From: Caenorhabditis remanei | Taxonomy: Eukaryota > Nematoda > Chromadorea > Rhabditida > Rhabditidae | Length of the DNA stretch: 64,000 nt | Assembly: GCF_010183535.1 (NCBI RefSeq) | Contig: NC_071332.1 | Coordinates: 11,036,001 to 11,100,000, forward strand | Direction: 5' to 3' | Shown here: positions 44,947 through 57,777 of the stretch, piece by piece | How positions within the stretch are numbered: position 1 is the first letter of the stretch | Layout: the number at the start of each line of letters is the position of its first letter | Program-made: the position numbers and the translations under genes | Notes under the pieces: model-generated | Seen by the model: the letters and a program-made list of their open reading frames with translations, nothing else | Database searches by the model: none | Told to the model about the DNA's origin: nothing

Positions 44947-47695
44947 ATTTGTTTTGTTGAAAAATGCGAAAAAAGTTACAATAGTAGGCCAAAAATAAAA
45001 CTAGGAAGTGATGTGAACCAAGAGAAAAGAGAAAATGCACTGGCATTTTACGTATTCTCGGAATTATTAACTGATCCTATCAACTTTTAAAAATTGAAAT
45101 TTTTATATCAACCTTCTAAGCTATCCTACCGTAATATTTTCGATCAATTTTCACAAATCAACAAATGATCAATTCCCAGGTTCAAAAATTACAAAAATGT
45201 CCTATTGCACTCTCGTTTTTCAGTACTATTGCATTCCCCCTACAGATTAATTTCTACCGTTTCTTTGTTTTCTATCGGTTTCCCCACTCATTCCATGATC
45301 TTTTCTGAATTGGTTTCCCTTAATAAAATTTTTTTAAACTTTCTGTAACCTGTTCGTCTCAAAATATCCGAGAGAATATAAGGTATTGAAATTAAATGCC
45401 ACCCTAATTTTCTCTAAAAACTAATTGTTAGAAATATAAAAAGTAAGAACAATTTTATGGCACTGATAGTTCAGCAGGTTTCTCTACTTGTATCCCTATA
45501 TTACACCTGGTCTTACAATTTCGTCTCGTTTATCACTCGGCGAGTAGGGGAAGATTCGAAAATGAACTTTCTGGAAGTTTCGCAAATATCTCGTTTCACC
45601 ATCACCGTTTCACTAGAAAACTTTTTTTATTTGTTTATTATTTGTTATTTATTATTTGTTTTTTTTATTATTTGTGTCATTAGTACTGTGCCATAAGTAC
45701 CGTGAAACAAGGGTTTAGTTATTCCTCTTCCCTTGTTATTAAAGACAACTCCAATTACTCTCCAAACTGCGAACTGACCATCCCCGCCCAATTGGGTATT
45801 GACTACAGAAACTTTACTTCTAGAATGAGATCGGGTCTTGTGAAAGACCAAATGTCATCCGAATAGCTTTTCCAATATCCGAAGATATGTAATCAGCTAG
45901 GTCTGAAGCTTCGGTACTGTAAAGCAATCGAGACTAACGAAACAATGGCATCCGATAGCTTATCGTCGTCAAAAAGACAATGAATAGGCTAGATATCAAG
46001 CTTCTTCACTAGAGCGAGATCGAGTCTTGTAAAATACTAAATGTCACCCGAATAGCCTACAACATCCGAAGATGTCGACCTCTTCGGATGTTGGTTTAAA
46101 GTTGGTTTGAAGTTTCGACACTGAGAAGCGATCGAGTCTAATAAAAGACTCAATGGCATCCGATAAGCCTTGCAACGTCCGAAGACATCGGAGGCACAAA
46201 GTCACCCAAACGGAGGAGAATGATACAGTCAGTATTTGAAAGAATAATTGTCCGTCATTCCTCCACTCAATAATCACGTAACATATTTTCAGAGAATATC
46301 TTGATTTTGTAACTGTTTGCTCAGAACAGATATTTTGCAGCTTTTTGGAACCTTAGTTTACTTTTTCAACACTTGGAAAATAACCTTTTGCTTAAACATT
46401 TCGGATATTCTACAAAACCTGTGGGTTTTTCAAGCGGGTTTGGTTCAGTTTTTTTTAATAAGGTAACTTTTTCAGTAAGAGCAAGTGTGACTTATTTTAT
46501 TTTTTATGTTCATTTTTCAGAAGTTTCAGAATGGAAATGAGAATCCGAGAAGCTCCAAAATGTTCCTGTTCTGAGCAGACAAAATTATTTCGAATTCCTG
46601 ATATTCTTTGGAAATATGAATTCAAAAATTATTAGGACTATTGAGTGGTATTTTTGGATTTTTAAGTGGAGTGAGTGGATGGCACAGTGCTAATGACACA
46701 GATATATTGCAAAACGTTTTCTACAGAAACGGTGAAACGAAATTGTTTTGTTTCCGAAACTGCCAGTAGATTTATTTTTAAAGACATGTCAAAAGACCTG
46801 CATCAGGATGACTGTGTCTTCCATATTTTTCTAAAAGCTTATAAAAAACGATTTTATAAAAACTAAATCAGACCAGCTAACAAAAATTAGTTGAAATTTC
46901 AAAAGAAAAAGAAAGGTTTCAAAAATTGAAACCCTGCCGAGTGATTGCGAAACGAACTTGTAAGACTCAGGTTTCATATCTGCTCGTCTACATACTAGCG
47001 GAGCAAAACTCCTTAAATTGATCTCAGTCTAGGCTGGAGAATAGTGAAACTGTGATGCAGAAGACTCATCCGGCCAAACCAGTCATAGGAAAATCGAGTA
47101 CTGACGAGCAGGAAAACTGGTTGAATAGACTGAATTAGGACGGGCGGTCATTTGGTGACACGTGGAGGGCGTTGCAAAAGCTACGTGTAACTTCCCGATA
47201 TCCGGAGGAATTGAAGAGAGAGGTCACGTTTTTAATTTGACGTTTTCAGAGAAAAGTTCTTTTTTTGTTTCAAAGTTTATCACGTGAAAAAATGAATTCC
47301 TGAATTCGAAGAGTTTTCGACACGACAAAATTTTCAAATCAATGAAATTTCTTCAAATTTTTCTGGAGTTACTTCGATTTTCAGTCTTTCATTTTATGTT
47401 TAGCCAATTCTCATTTACGTGAATTCGATTAGAACTTCTTTATTTTTTCCCTGGAATCCAATAACAGATCCATGAATCCATGTCTTGAGAAACAAAACTT
47501 ATTTCTAACTATTTTTACGTGAACACATTTTGCCCCCATCGGAGACAAAGACAACACGACAACTCTTCAGAGTACAGACTACACGTAATACTACACACAG
47601 GAGGGACTACACAAAGTGGCTGATCAAAAAATTATAAAAGAGAGATCAATTGGGCTGTCATTTTCTTGTTTTCTTTTCTGTCTGTTCAGAAAGTA
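44947..47695. other. long intergenic region with repeats
   Basis: About 2.7 kb without a recognised gene. It includes an AT-rich stretch of TTATTTG-type simple repeats at about 45626-45675 and the diverged tandem repeat at 45822-46190. Confidence 0.5.
45822..46190. repeat. diverged tandem repeat, ~67-bp units, period ~95-110
   Basis: Four related units at about 45822-45888, 45919-45968 (partial), 46012-46078 and 46124-46190. Each reads roughly AGCGATCGAGTCT, then AATGGCATCCGAT and CAACATCCGAAGA. A perfect 10-bp hairpin CATCCGAAGA/TCTTCGGATG sits at 46063-46090. Confidence 0.7.
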
Positions 47696-48996
47696 ATGAT
47701 TTTTGGAAGAACCGCCCTTCTGAAAACCACCGGACAAATTCGAAATTTTGCTGTTGCTTCTACCGAAATGAGTGAGCCAAAAGTCCACAAAAGGCCAGTG
47801 AAATTCCCTAAAATGGATGGAAAACCGGTGGAAATTCAGGCAGTTTATGAGGTGAGTCACTGATTTTTTGCAGAAATATGACCACTTTCATGTATTTCAG
47901 GACTCTCTTTCGTCTGGATCTTCTGTGGGTACTGTAGTTGCATTCCATGGTTCTCCAGGATCTCACAAAGATTTTAAGTTCATTCGTCAGAAATTAGACG
48001 ATATGGGAGTCAGATTCATTGGAATCAACTATCCGGGATTCAAGCAGACTGATGGTGAGTTGTCAATTCCCGAGATGTCTGGGATTTCGAAAACGTACAA
48101 CACTCCGCTTACTTTCAGGATACTCCGGTCAACAACACTGTAACGAAGAGCGTCAAAACTATACAAATGCATTTCTGAAGGACTTATCTCTCACAGAAAA
48201 AGTGATTTTCCTGGCTCATAGTAGAGGGTGTGAGAATGCACTCATGACTGCGACCACTTTCCCGGTATGTCTTCAAAGAGTCCTTCAAAAAAAATTAATT
48301 TTTTGATTCCAGGCTGATGGTCTTGTTATGATGAATCCAGTGGGTTTACGTATTCACAAATCCATTCGCCCATTGTCCAGACTTCAACGTATCGAATACG
48401 TTTATGACTTGCTGCCGAAATTTCTCGCCGACGCGATGATTTATAGAAGTTAGTTATATTCCAGAGTATTCACAATTTCATCTTAAAATTTAATCAGTGT
48501 ATCACTCGTTTGGGCTAAAAGTTCATGATGGCGAAGAGGCGATCAATGCGTTGCGTTCGGTGATTCGATGTGGTCTCGAGACGACTTTACCGTTTATTCA
48601 GAAACTGCAGAAACAAGATGTGAGAAGATTATCAGTGTAATTCATCCCATAAGTACTCAATTTCAGACAAAAACTTTCATGATCTTTGCTGGAAGAGATA
48701 TTATTGTAGAGGAGGAAATCATATTCGAGTCATTGAAAGAGTACAAAAATCTTGAGCACTTCGTGAGTGATCGTCTATCTGAATCAAATTCTCAATGAAA
48801 AACCTTTTTTCAGAATTATGATACCGACATTCCATCCGACGACTTCTCGAAAATTCTGAAATCTTTCGATTCTTGTAAAGGCGCTTCTGTCTTCGTGAAG
48901 AAGGATACTCATTATCAGAACAAATTACGCGCGGATCTGGTTGTTGATGTTGTAAAAAAGATTTTCTCGTTGAACGATGTGAAAAACAAATTGTGA
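47696..48996 (+). CDS. alpha/beta hydrolase (DUF1057-like)
   Basis: Serine-hydrolase-fold protein of a nematode-enriched family. Exons 47696-47851, 47901-48054, 48119-48264, 48313-48448, 48498-48619, 48667-48762 and 48814-48996 encode 330 residues with consistent phases. Core motifs: strand plus oxyanion HGSPGSHKDF, GINYPGF, and nucleophile elbow FLAHSRGCENA with Ser as nucleophile. The acid and His may be Asp in IFAGRDIIV and His in KKDTHYQNK. The N-terminus (MIFGRTALLKTTGQIRNFAV) is basic and could be a mitochondrial targeting segment. A non-ATG upstream extension is possible. The substrate is unknown. Confidence 0.88.
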
Positions 48997-49165
48997 GTGA
49001 TAAAGGTTGATTACTTGATGATGCTTAGGAATATTTATTAGAGTTCTATGAATAAAAAGTTTCCGTATTATCTTTTATGCCTCTTATTCAGTCTGTAAAA
49101 TACAACGTAATCAATCTGAAAAAAAAGAATGCTCATTGACTTTATTCACTCGGAGAAATGAGAAA

Positions 49166-50634
49166 TCATTGATTCAAATGGATATGAATATTGATGTTTC
49201 TGACTCGTGTTCCTCTCGTCTGATTATTTCCGATCTTCATCGGTTCGATTCTCTCCGCCGTGATGATATTTCCGTCTGAGCAATTGGCCAGGTTGATTCT
49301 CATTGGGGCGAATGTCTCTGCTTCGATGACTTCTCCATCCTCTCCAATCGATACGTATTTAGTGTTCCCATTGGTTAGAGTTGTATGTTCAGAATTTTCA
49401 GTAGTCATGACAGGAGTTTCCGGCACAGAAGTAGTATAAGTTTCAGTTGTGCCCGTCGAGATCTCTTCATCGGTAGTTGTAGTTTCAACTGAGTTGATGA
49501 GAGTTGTTTCAAGTGGGGGTTCCGCAGTAGTTTGACCAACTGGGGAGTAAATCACTGTAGTAAGATTCCATCCATTGAACGGAGGGATATGCGAAACGTC
49601 AGCAGGTGGAGGAGCCACGCAAACTCCGGTCGTTTCACAGATTTCTTGACGGTAGTATCCAAGATTCAAAAACATGAATTCCGGCAATGTTTCGGAGTCA
49701 GCATTACATTTGGTGTTTCCGCGAGCGTACAGACCAAGCATGATGTAGCGATCGTCGAATTTAGCAACAGCACTTCCTCCAAAATCACCCTGGAAAAAGA
49801 AGATATCTGGAAGACATCCTGGTATTTCAAACCAACCTGACACAATCCTTGATACTTATTGACAGCTGTCGCGCACGAGAAAGGAACCTCCGATTCACAT
49901 ACCACCGGTTGGAACTTTCCACTGACCAACATTCCTGGTTGATTCATTCCGTAGACCGTGAACTGACTGACGTCTTTCCAATTATACGGAGAATTGGATA
50001 TGCAAACTGGGAAGTGTTCTCCAGCCTCGTAAACTACAGTAGGAGGAGAGGAAATCTCCAGAATCAACGGATTCGAATTTCCGAGAGTGACACCTTCTTT
50101 GCATCCATTCAATGCGGTGATCTTGACAATGGAATTTTTAGAGAATTGTCGACTCCCATTGAACTTTTTCAAATGTTCGAAGTCGTAGTCGTAACGAGAG
50201 TACAGCTCTTCTGGAAGCACCAAATGATTTCCTTCACAAGTTCCTTCATAATCAGTGTCTTCCAATCCGATGATCGTCAGAGTAGTCCCATTCCTTCTGA
50301 CCGTGTTGAATGCAACGATGTGTTTTGAGGAAATCATAGTTCCGGGTCCGAGAAGAGTCACATATTTGTTGATCGTCTTGTTCAAGTATCTAACATAAAT
50401 TGAAACTGCCCATGGATGTTCTCCTTTCTTTACCAAATCACCATGGATCATTTTTCGTTCGTAGCCGGTTTCTGTAAAATCGAAGATTCAGAAACTGTCC
50501 AGAGTCCAAAACTCTCATTCTAATCACTCACTTCTTCCACAACTCGAATACAACTGACGGTTCTCCTCACTATCGATCAATCCAGCTTGAATTCCAACGA
50601 ATAGAATGACGAATAGAAATAGGAGAGTCTTCAT
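49166..50634 (-). CDS. secreted trypsin-fold pseudoprotease (DUF316-like)
   Basis: Exons in order 50532-50634, 49837-50471 and 49166-49789 encode 453 residues. Signal peptide MKTLLFLFVILFVGIQA. The body aligns with the nematode DUF316 branch of the trypsin family: HPWAVSIYVRY, then ISSKHIVAFNTV where an active enzyme has AAHC, and GDFGGSAVAKF where it has GDSGGP. Both the catalytic His and Ser are thus missing, so peptidase activity is not expected. The last ~150 residues are Thr-rich (TTTTDEEISTGTTETYTTS), mucin-like and probably O-glycosylated, followed by a tail containing NINIHIHLNQ. Likely an extracellular or intestinal-lumen protein; binding or decoy roles are speculation. Confidence 0.87.
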
Positions 50635-51101
50635 TCTCAACAGAGTTTTGGAAGAAAACTGTCTTGATTTTCACTCTGACTGGCCGGTCTTTTATAGATG
50701 GTCGAGCATCGTTATGCATAATTTTCTCGATTTGAAATGGGATTTTTTTTGCAGAAAAGCGGGGAGGTAGCAGAATAATATTCCATTTTGGTGACTCACA
50801 GATAATGATTTTTGATTCTTTGATTCGACAATGATCAAACTTCACGATTAATACAAATGCGTACTGTAGCCTCGTATGCCATGTTTCAGAAGACACAACT
50901 CTTGCGAGTTTCAAAGACTGCAGCTCCGGACACAAATTGTAAAACATTCTGAACCAGCTCTAGGATAAAATCACGACTACAAAAATGCTTGAAGACTCAT
51001 TTTGCAAGAAAAAGGGTCTATTTACAGTTTATTTGAGACATGTCGAATTTATTGTGTTCTCATGGAGAATGAAAAATAAATGAAAAAAATGGAGATGTGT
51101 A
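50635..51101. other. intergenic region
   Basis: AT-rich gap between the DUF316-like gene start and the MATH-BTB gene end. No feature recognised. Confidence 0.45.
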
Positions 51102-52574
51102 TTAGTAGCCGTAGCATCCAGATGTTGATGGGACTGATATGTCGAAGTCTTCTTCTTCCTCTCGTGCTCCTTCTTCCCCGACGTCTCCTTCGTTTTCTTT
51201 TTCCACGACGTTTTCTATTATGACGACGTCATCATCAATCTCACCAGATTGCTCGCAAAGATGTTCTTCTTCTTTTTCTTGCCTGTTCGCACCTCTAGAG
51301 ATCACTATCTGTCTGTAATGATCCAACTCGGCAAGAACGGCAGTCACTTCGTCATATACTGGACTTGGTCGTTCATCTTCTTTGTATCGTTCAATAGGCA
51401 TGAATCGGGGACAAATGGATGGTCGTAGAAGAGTTTCCGGATTGAAGAGTTCCTGTAATAAAAACTTTGTGATTAAGAATCAAAGAAAAAACTAGATATT
51501 TTATATTCCAAAAATTAAAAACTTTTAGGCTGGAGTGGAAACATGGAACTCACCCTAACTGTATCCAGATCATAAGCTTCTGCAAGTCTTGCTTTATCCT
51601 TTGTGCTTAATTTATTCTCTTTCAAATCCTCCAGAATCACGTTTTGACAAGTCGTTACAACTTCCACGTTGAGAAATCTCTTTGCAATAATAAGCATGTC
51701 TTTGGCGTGATACGCTGAATAAAAGGAGTGAAATAAGGTTGCAATAAAGATATGTGATACCGGAAAAGTACTGTTTTGGATGGTATGTCAAATCCAGGTA
51801 GAGCTTGAAATCAATCGGACTGATATCATCGAGGAAATAAGGCTCCGCTGTGTCGAGGCGCCCATAATCATATTCTCGATGGAAAAACTCGGAAGTGTGA
51901 GCGAGGAGCTGAAAAAATGAAGGCAATAATGAAATGAATTCCCTGCGTTAGGATGACGATCCCATAATAATTAGATTCGTTGTTGCTCATTCTGATCAGT
52001 ACTCACCTCTCTGTTCACATAAAATCTTGATTTACCAACGGAAATCGTGAAGTTTCTGATTCCCGGGTACTCTTTAACTATGACCGCTGAATTCTTCTGA
52101 ATCTTCTTCGGCATTTCGAAAATGTGAATTTCAACGACGACGCGCCCATCCCGAATGTAGCCTTTGGTTGGATCAATAAAATCATCCCATTTTAGAAATG
52201 CCGGACATGACATGCAATTTCTCCTTAGCTCATAATGATGTTCTATACTGTAGAGTGTATTATCCCAGATTCTGACATCTACTTTCGCATCACAACTCCA
52301 GTTTGGAATATGACAATGACAGTAGATGTCAAAGACGACGTACTCCTCATTGAGGAATCTACCTCGATAGAAATGGGCAGTCCTGGAAGTTTAGAAAAAT
52401 TGAAATCGCTCCACGTCCTATTCTCACTCACCAATTAAACTTCTCCGCACTACATACAAACAATTTATCGTTGAATTTTTCAAGATTCGCAATTGCGAAA
52501 CGCATCACAGTTGGTGATTTAGCAAACGATTCCACCTGTTTGGTCCCTCCGTGTTTTTCCTTTCGTCGACCCAT
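51102..52574 (-). CDS. MATH-BTB domain protein (bath family)
   Basis: MATH-BTB proteins act as substrate adaptors for Cullin-3 ubiquitin ligases. Exons in order 52432-52574, 52007-52382, 51761-51908, 51554-51714 and 51102-51452, 392 residues. The start MGRRKEKHGG is basic. The MATH domain covers FAIANLEKFNDKLFVCSAEKFNW, HFYRGRFLNEEYVVFDIYC, WSCDAKVDVRIW and WDDFIDPTKGYIRDGRVVVE. The BTB domain covers SRFYVNRELLAHTSEFFHREY, PIDFKLYLDLTYHP and AKDMLIIAKRFLNVEVV. The tail is strongly acidic (EKENEGDVGEEGAREEEEDF). The BTB opening is atypical, but the MATH-then-BTB order and length fit. Confidence 0.87.
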
Positions 52575-54491
52575 GATTTTTGGTGAAGATACTTTGGGTT
52601 TGATGATCTGCAATAGGATAATCTGGGATTCAGTGCTTATAAAGCTGCGGGGGGAGAAGCCGAGAGAACCACAAATTCGAAAACTTCTCATGACGTAACT
52701 ATGGTTATGCTCTTGGAGACGAGCTTGTACTTCTCCTAATGACACAAGACGTCCAAAAGTTTAACCTCTACGCTTATTTTATCAGAATTTTTGAAAAGAT
52801 TCGAGGTATCCTTCGCATTTCCATATATTATGAAGGTGAGGCTGCATAATCGAGAAGATATTTAAATAGAAGAATGACAGTCAACATTCGATTTTCAGAT
52901 TAGACAAATTAGATTAGATCAGTATGTAACTTCTTAATCCTAGTTAAAATTATTCAAAATCTGAAAAAGCAATCTGCAGGTGCTTTAAGAAAAATTTAAA
53001 ATTTAAAAGTACCAAAAACAAAAATCAAAAGAAGAAAAAGAACATAAGCCGTCATCTCATTCGAAGTGCGCGACGAAGAGGAGCCGGTGGTTGTCTTTCA
53101 TTCACTCTCGTTCTCTATCTTCATCCATATGCGTTAGAGTGTGTGTGTAAGTGAGTGCCTTTTTCACTTGTGCTTCTTCTTCTTCTTCTTCTACATCTCT
53201 CATTTCTCTTTTCTCTTATTCTCTAAAAAAAGAGAAGGCGCTCATTGATTTGAATGTGTCCCCTTTCCTCCCTCACTCTCTCCATGTCCTTCTTAAAGAA
53301 AAAGAAGAGCTGGCATCCCTAACCACGGGTAGGCACTTCACTCTCCCCCACTTTTTTACATCCTGGAGAGGTGCCATGGTTCCGTTGAGCTTTCAGGAAA
53401 GACAGAAGAAAAGAGAAAGTGCAATTACGGAAATGCACACAATCAAAAGAAAACGAGGAGATTGGACGCGTGCTGTTCAATCTTCCGAAAATGAGAAATT
53501 TGGTGGAGAAAGGAAATAAGACAAAACCACGAAAAAGGAGGAATAAAAGTTGAGATAAAAGTGAGAGTCAAGGCAGCTTGATTTAGATTTGAGTTTACTA
53601 AAGTTAAAAAATGTTGGGGACTGAAAAAGACACAGCTTGATTCAGGAGGTATAGAAGTCGGAAGTTCTGAAAATACGGGTTGCCAATAGAACAATGAATT
53701 TGCAAATAAACGGCTAACTATTTCAAAACAGCAGATTTCATCTTAATTCTCTCTACATTTTTCAACTCAACATCCTTTTAGAATTGCTTATTATCTTCGT
53801 CTGACTGCTTATCAGCGTGCCTCTCGTTCACTCCATTGCCGTTGTTATGGTTATGATGTAATGTATGAGTTCAAAATGAGACAAAAATGATGTTACAAAT
53901 CCGTGTCACATCTTCGTTGTAGATTTGGAAAGAGTTCAGAAAAACAAAACCAAAAGTCTTCTTAAATGAACTTTCAGCCACAATAGAATTGTGAGAAACT
54001 ATTCAGCATATGCAACGTACTTTCTTTCCTCTAATTTTCCAATTTCCTTTTAATTTCTGAACCCCAAAGTTTCACTTATTTCCCATTTTGTTCCTTTCCT
54101 TCAGCAGAGAATCAAAGTCGTCACGTGGAGAGGGACACCGATCACATTTCTCTCAGTTATCCGATCAAAGTGTAATCAATAGTCAAATGATAATTAGAGA
54201 TAAGAAATGGAATGTATCGGTTTGGCCTTGTTGACCGATCTCTTTTCGCTTATTTCCCTGTTTCTCATCTTTCTAGAGAAGAAGAAAAAAACTATTTAGA
54301 AAGAGAGATAAGAGGAGTGGAAGATAGGAAGAGGGAACTAAACAGAAGGCAATAAAAATCAGAAGGCGTCACGTGGCAAGTCATGTTCCTTTTCTTGAGA
54401 AAACTGATAACCTAAGAAATCTTGCAAATCAAATATTCATTCTCATAGAGATCAGTAAAACAATTGTTTCTTCTTATGAAAAGTTTATTTC
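52575..54491. other. intergenic region
   Basis: About 1.9 kb, with CT-rich stretches near 53165-53290 (repeated TTC). The open frame at 53151-53519 is a low-complexity artefact in my judgement. Probably regulatory DNA for flanking genes. Confidence 0.45.
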
Positions 54492-55383
54492 CTAATGGGT
54501 CACAACTCGATACGATGCAACTGAACACTTCTTCTCTGGAAAATCAGCTTCGCTATCCGAGCTCGTGGTTCGTTTTATTTTATTGAGTTTTTCCTTCAAT
54601 GAACTTGAACTGACGACACGAGAAATGCAGGGTGACTGGTTTTTCAAGAAATGAGTGTGAACTGTGTTCAATTCGTTTGGTGGAGTAGCCAATACAGTTG
54701 GGACTTCGTCCTGGAAAAATAGAGTGTTTGTTGGGTAGAATTGTTTAATAAGATGATGGGGCATTACATCCTAATTTGGAACTTTAAGTGCAAACCAAAT
54801 GTGAAATTCATGTTTTCAGCTGTTTTTTGCCAACCGATCAGAATAAAATACTATGGAGTATGGTGGTTCAGAGAAAATAACTCACCGCTCCAACTGTGAT
54901 GTTAATAGAATGTTTATGGCATGGACATTGACTTCCAGTTGAGTTTTTTCTTGCTGGAGTAGATGCTCCAGAATTGGTTTTCGAGTGTGGATGATCCTCA
55001 TCGTGATGATGATGATGGTGATGACCGATGTGGAAGAATTCTTTGAAATGAACTGACAGTCCGTGATGTTTTCCTTTAGAGCAAGATCCTGACCCGGAAA
55101 CGGATCCAGAACCACCAGATTGTCCGCTGTGAGTAGAATGAGTGTCATTATCCTTCTCGTCTACAGGGGGCAAATGTTTTTTACCAAAATGTTTTCCAAA
55201 GTACAGGGAATGTCCATGATGTTCGGAGTGAGGCTCAGGATGTGAATGAGAAGAGGTTGAAGACGTGCCTTCTTCTGATTCTTCCTCAAAGTTTCCAGTT
55301 GACCGAGATGCTTTGAAATCAGGAGTGTGTTGAAATCCGGAGAATTCGGAAACGAGTTCGGCAATAACATGTGGAACTTTCAT
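54492..55383 (-). CDS. His-rich protein of unknown function
   Basis: Exons in order 54886-55383 and 54492-54710 give 238 residues, phase 0. No signal peptide or membrane segment. The first exon is dominated by Ser, His and Gly: repeated HSH/HxH pairs (SSHSHPEPHSEHHGHS), a GSGSVSGSGS spacer, and a run of seven His in HIGHHHHHHHDEDHPHS. CPCHKHS follows. The second exon has a Ser-rich, basic region (SSSSLKEKLNKIKRTTSSDS) suited to phosphorylation. The composition suggests metal binding or a disordered scaffold, but no family was recognised. The start at 55383 is the first ATG of the long frame. Confidence 0.75.
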
Positions 55384-56102
55384 AGTTCTGAAATAATAGA
55401 ATATGTGAAATGATAGGAATAACTAGTGATAATATCAATGCATTCTTAAAAGTGAAGTACGAAATTGACGGAATGAAAAATATTCGAAAAAGTGTTCTAA
55501 ACCTCTCCTCATCAGTTGGTTTTATAGAAAACGGTTTTGTCGTTCTTTGTATCCCATCTGACTCCGCCCATTTAGGGTCCTCGCTTCTTTGGTTTCAACG
55601 AGAAGATTGGAGAAAAAAGAAGAAAAACAGTGATATCTGTTCATAGAACAGTTTGAATAGTTACGCACTGAGTACGTGAGAGTTCTGAAAATAAATTCAG
55701 GGAAGAAACTGTTGTAAGTGGACTGTTATCATTGTGACAAACTTCAGACTGATAAACTTATTTGAAATCCGCTGTTCCAGAAACCGTACTGACCTTCTTG
55801 TCTTAATGATTTGAAGTTGTTTTCTTTAGAATTCTGGAGTTATGTCAAATTGATATAAATGTCTTTTGTGACATACCCAACACCTGTTTTTTCGATAACT
55901 TTTCACTTTATGCCACAGTTCTAACACCTCTTTGTTTCCCAGCAAAACTTTTATTTCTCTGTATCTCTAATTCCCCATCTATTCCCGTTATCTTTCCCAT
56001 CTCTCTGTCCTTTTTCTCTAGGCAAACATTCCTTTTTCCTCTTTTACTCTCCTCAATCAAACTTTCAAACGGTCTTTTGTATAATTTTCGCCACATTGTA
56101 AC
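55384..56102. other. intergenic region
   Basis: Shared 5' region of the divergent His-rich gene and NHR paralog 1. No motif is claimed. Confidence 0.45.
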
Positions 56103-57777
56103 ATGGAATATAGTCCTAGTTCTTCAACTTCTCCGATTATTATTGAAAAGTGTCAAGTATGCGGTTTTGAAGGTCATGGATATCATTTTGGAGCATTCAC
56201 TTGCAGGGCGTGTGCAGCTTTTTTCCGGTTTGTGTTTACTATTTCAGGATTATTGGACATATTTTTGATTCAGAAGATGTCATCTAGCTGCAACAACAGA
56301 GCATAGAAAATGTCGAAACAAATACTCGACGTGTGTACCGAATAGAAATGGAAAATGGTTTTGTAAAAAATGCAGATTTGACAGATGCAACAAATTAGGA
56401 ATGTCTTCAGCCAGTAAGCTTTTATCAATTTACACTCAGAAATTAATATTTGTTGGCAGTTTAGTCAAAAATAAAATAGAATAGACTCAAAATAGAAACA
56501 ATTTAGAACGATTTAGTATACTGATACTCAATATTTCAGATATTCAGTACGACCGCGATATATTCAAAATTGCAATACAACCAGGATCTTTAGCTGAATC
56601 TGAAGTTAAAATGAAAATTCGGAAGGATAGAGTGCAGTCACCAGCGGTGAGTAGATTTGTATTCATGAACGCCGTGCCTTGGGCTGATGCTAAGTTAGGA
56701 AAGATTACTTTGCAGATGAATGATACACGGCCAGAAGACGCCCTTCTGATACAAATAGTTCACACAATTGATGAAGAAGAAACTCTACCGTATATTGATA
56801 CATCAGAACTTGTCGAGAAAGCTATATCTACAATTCTTACACCCAATGTAGTGCATAGTTCTAAAAGAATGAGTGATTTGGAGAAACTGACCAAGGGATT
56901 CGTAGAGTTTCAGACAAGTCAAAAACAAGAAATGTCTGAAATTTCATCACTTTCCTCGACGGATTACATGAAAGATTTCGAAAGAAGTATGTGTGGATCT
57001 GCGAATTGGTTGGCATGTTCAGATCGAATACAAAGCTTTGATGATGAACTCAAAGTAGAACTACTGAAGTCTGTTTGGTGGATTTGGGGAAGATTGGAGA
57101 GAATGTCCATGACAGCGAAGATGAGAGCGGAGGGGAGTTGTGGCAAAAAAGTAAGATTGTGTAATGAAAAAAAATTGATGATTTGAATTTTCAACACCGA
57201 TCACAAAAGCGTTTTTGTCTGCAGCAATTCTTGTTTTCTCCGGATGGATTCGTTGACTATGATAGGATGTCCCCAGAAATGAGTTGTTGGTCAAAACGTA
57301 AATTTGAAGAGATGAAGTTGTGAGTTAACTGTAAATTGATAAATTTCAAAAACAGTTTTATTCCAGTTTCTTTGTTCCCAGAGAAATATTTTACGATGAT
57401 GTCATTTGGAGCATTATTGAAACAGATCCTGATGATATGGAGTTAACTTTTATTGTTTGTTGCATTTGCTTTCAAGTCGCAGGTCAGCACATTATTATTT
57501 GATTCCAAATTCATTCTTGTTTTTAGGAAAACATTTCGGTGGACAGATTCAGGAAAAATTAGAAAAATTTCAAGATGTTTTGTCGAACGATCTTCATGAA
57601 TACTACATGAAAAACAATAAGCGTATGTATCTTTTGAGGCTGAAAAAGTTGATGAAAATTCAAGAACAATTTCTCAAACTTCGGAATTCGCGACTCGAGA
57701 AGTATGAGGTCGCTGGTGTTTTCAAAATGTTCGGCGCTTCATTTTCACATCCTGAATTCTTCTGTTTCACACCCTAA
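56103..57777 (+). CDS. nuclear hormone receptor, tandem paralog 1
   Basis: Supplementary-type nuclear receptor. Exons 56103-56227, 56274-56413, 56540-56646, 56716-57150, 57225-57319, 57367-57482 and 57527-57777 give 422 residues. DBD: CQVCGFEGHGYHFGAFTC, recognition helix CRACAAFFRRCH, then CRNKYSTC and CKKCRFDRCNKLGM. LBD: ETLPYIDTSELVEKAI, FERSMCGSANWLACSDRI, SVWWIWGRLERMSM, DPDDMELTFIVCCICFQVA and a closing HPEFFCFTP. Introns at 56647-56715 and within the 57151-57224 region are confirmed by alignment with the neighbour at 58386, which lacks the second of these. Intact. Confidence 0.92.

Noticed and set aside
49532..50328. Plus-strand open frames opposite the DUF316-like gene
   Set aside because: Shadows of the minus-strand coding sequence.
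53151..53519. 122-residue open frame with Ser run
   Set aside because: Low-complexity TTC repeat region without splice context or similarity.
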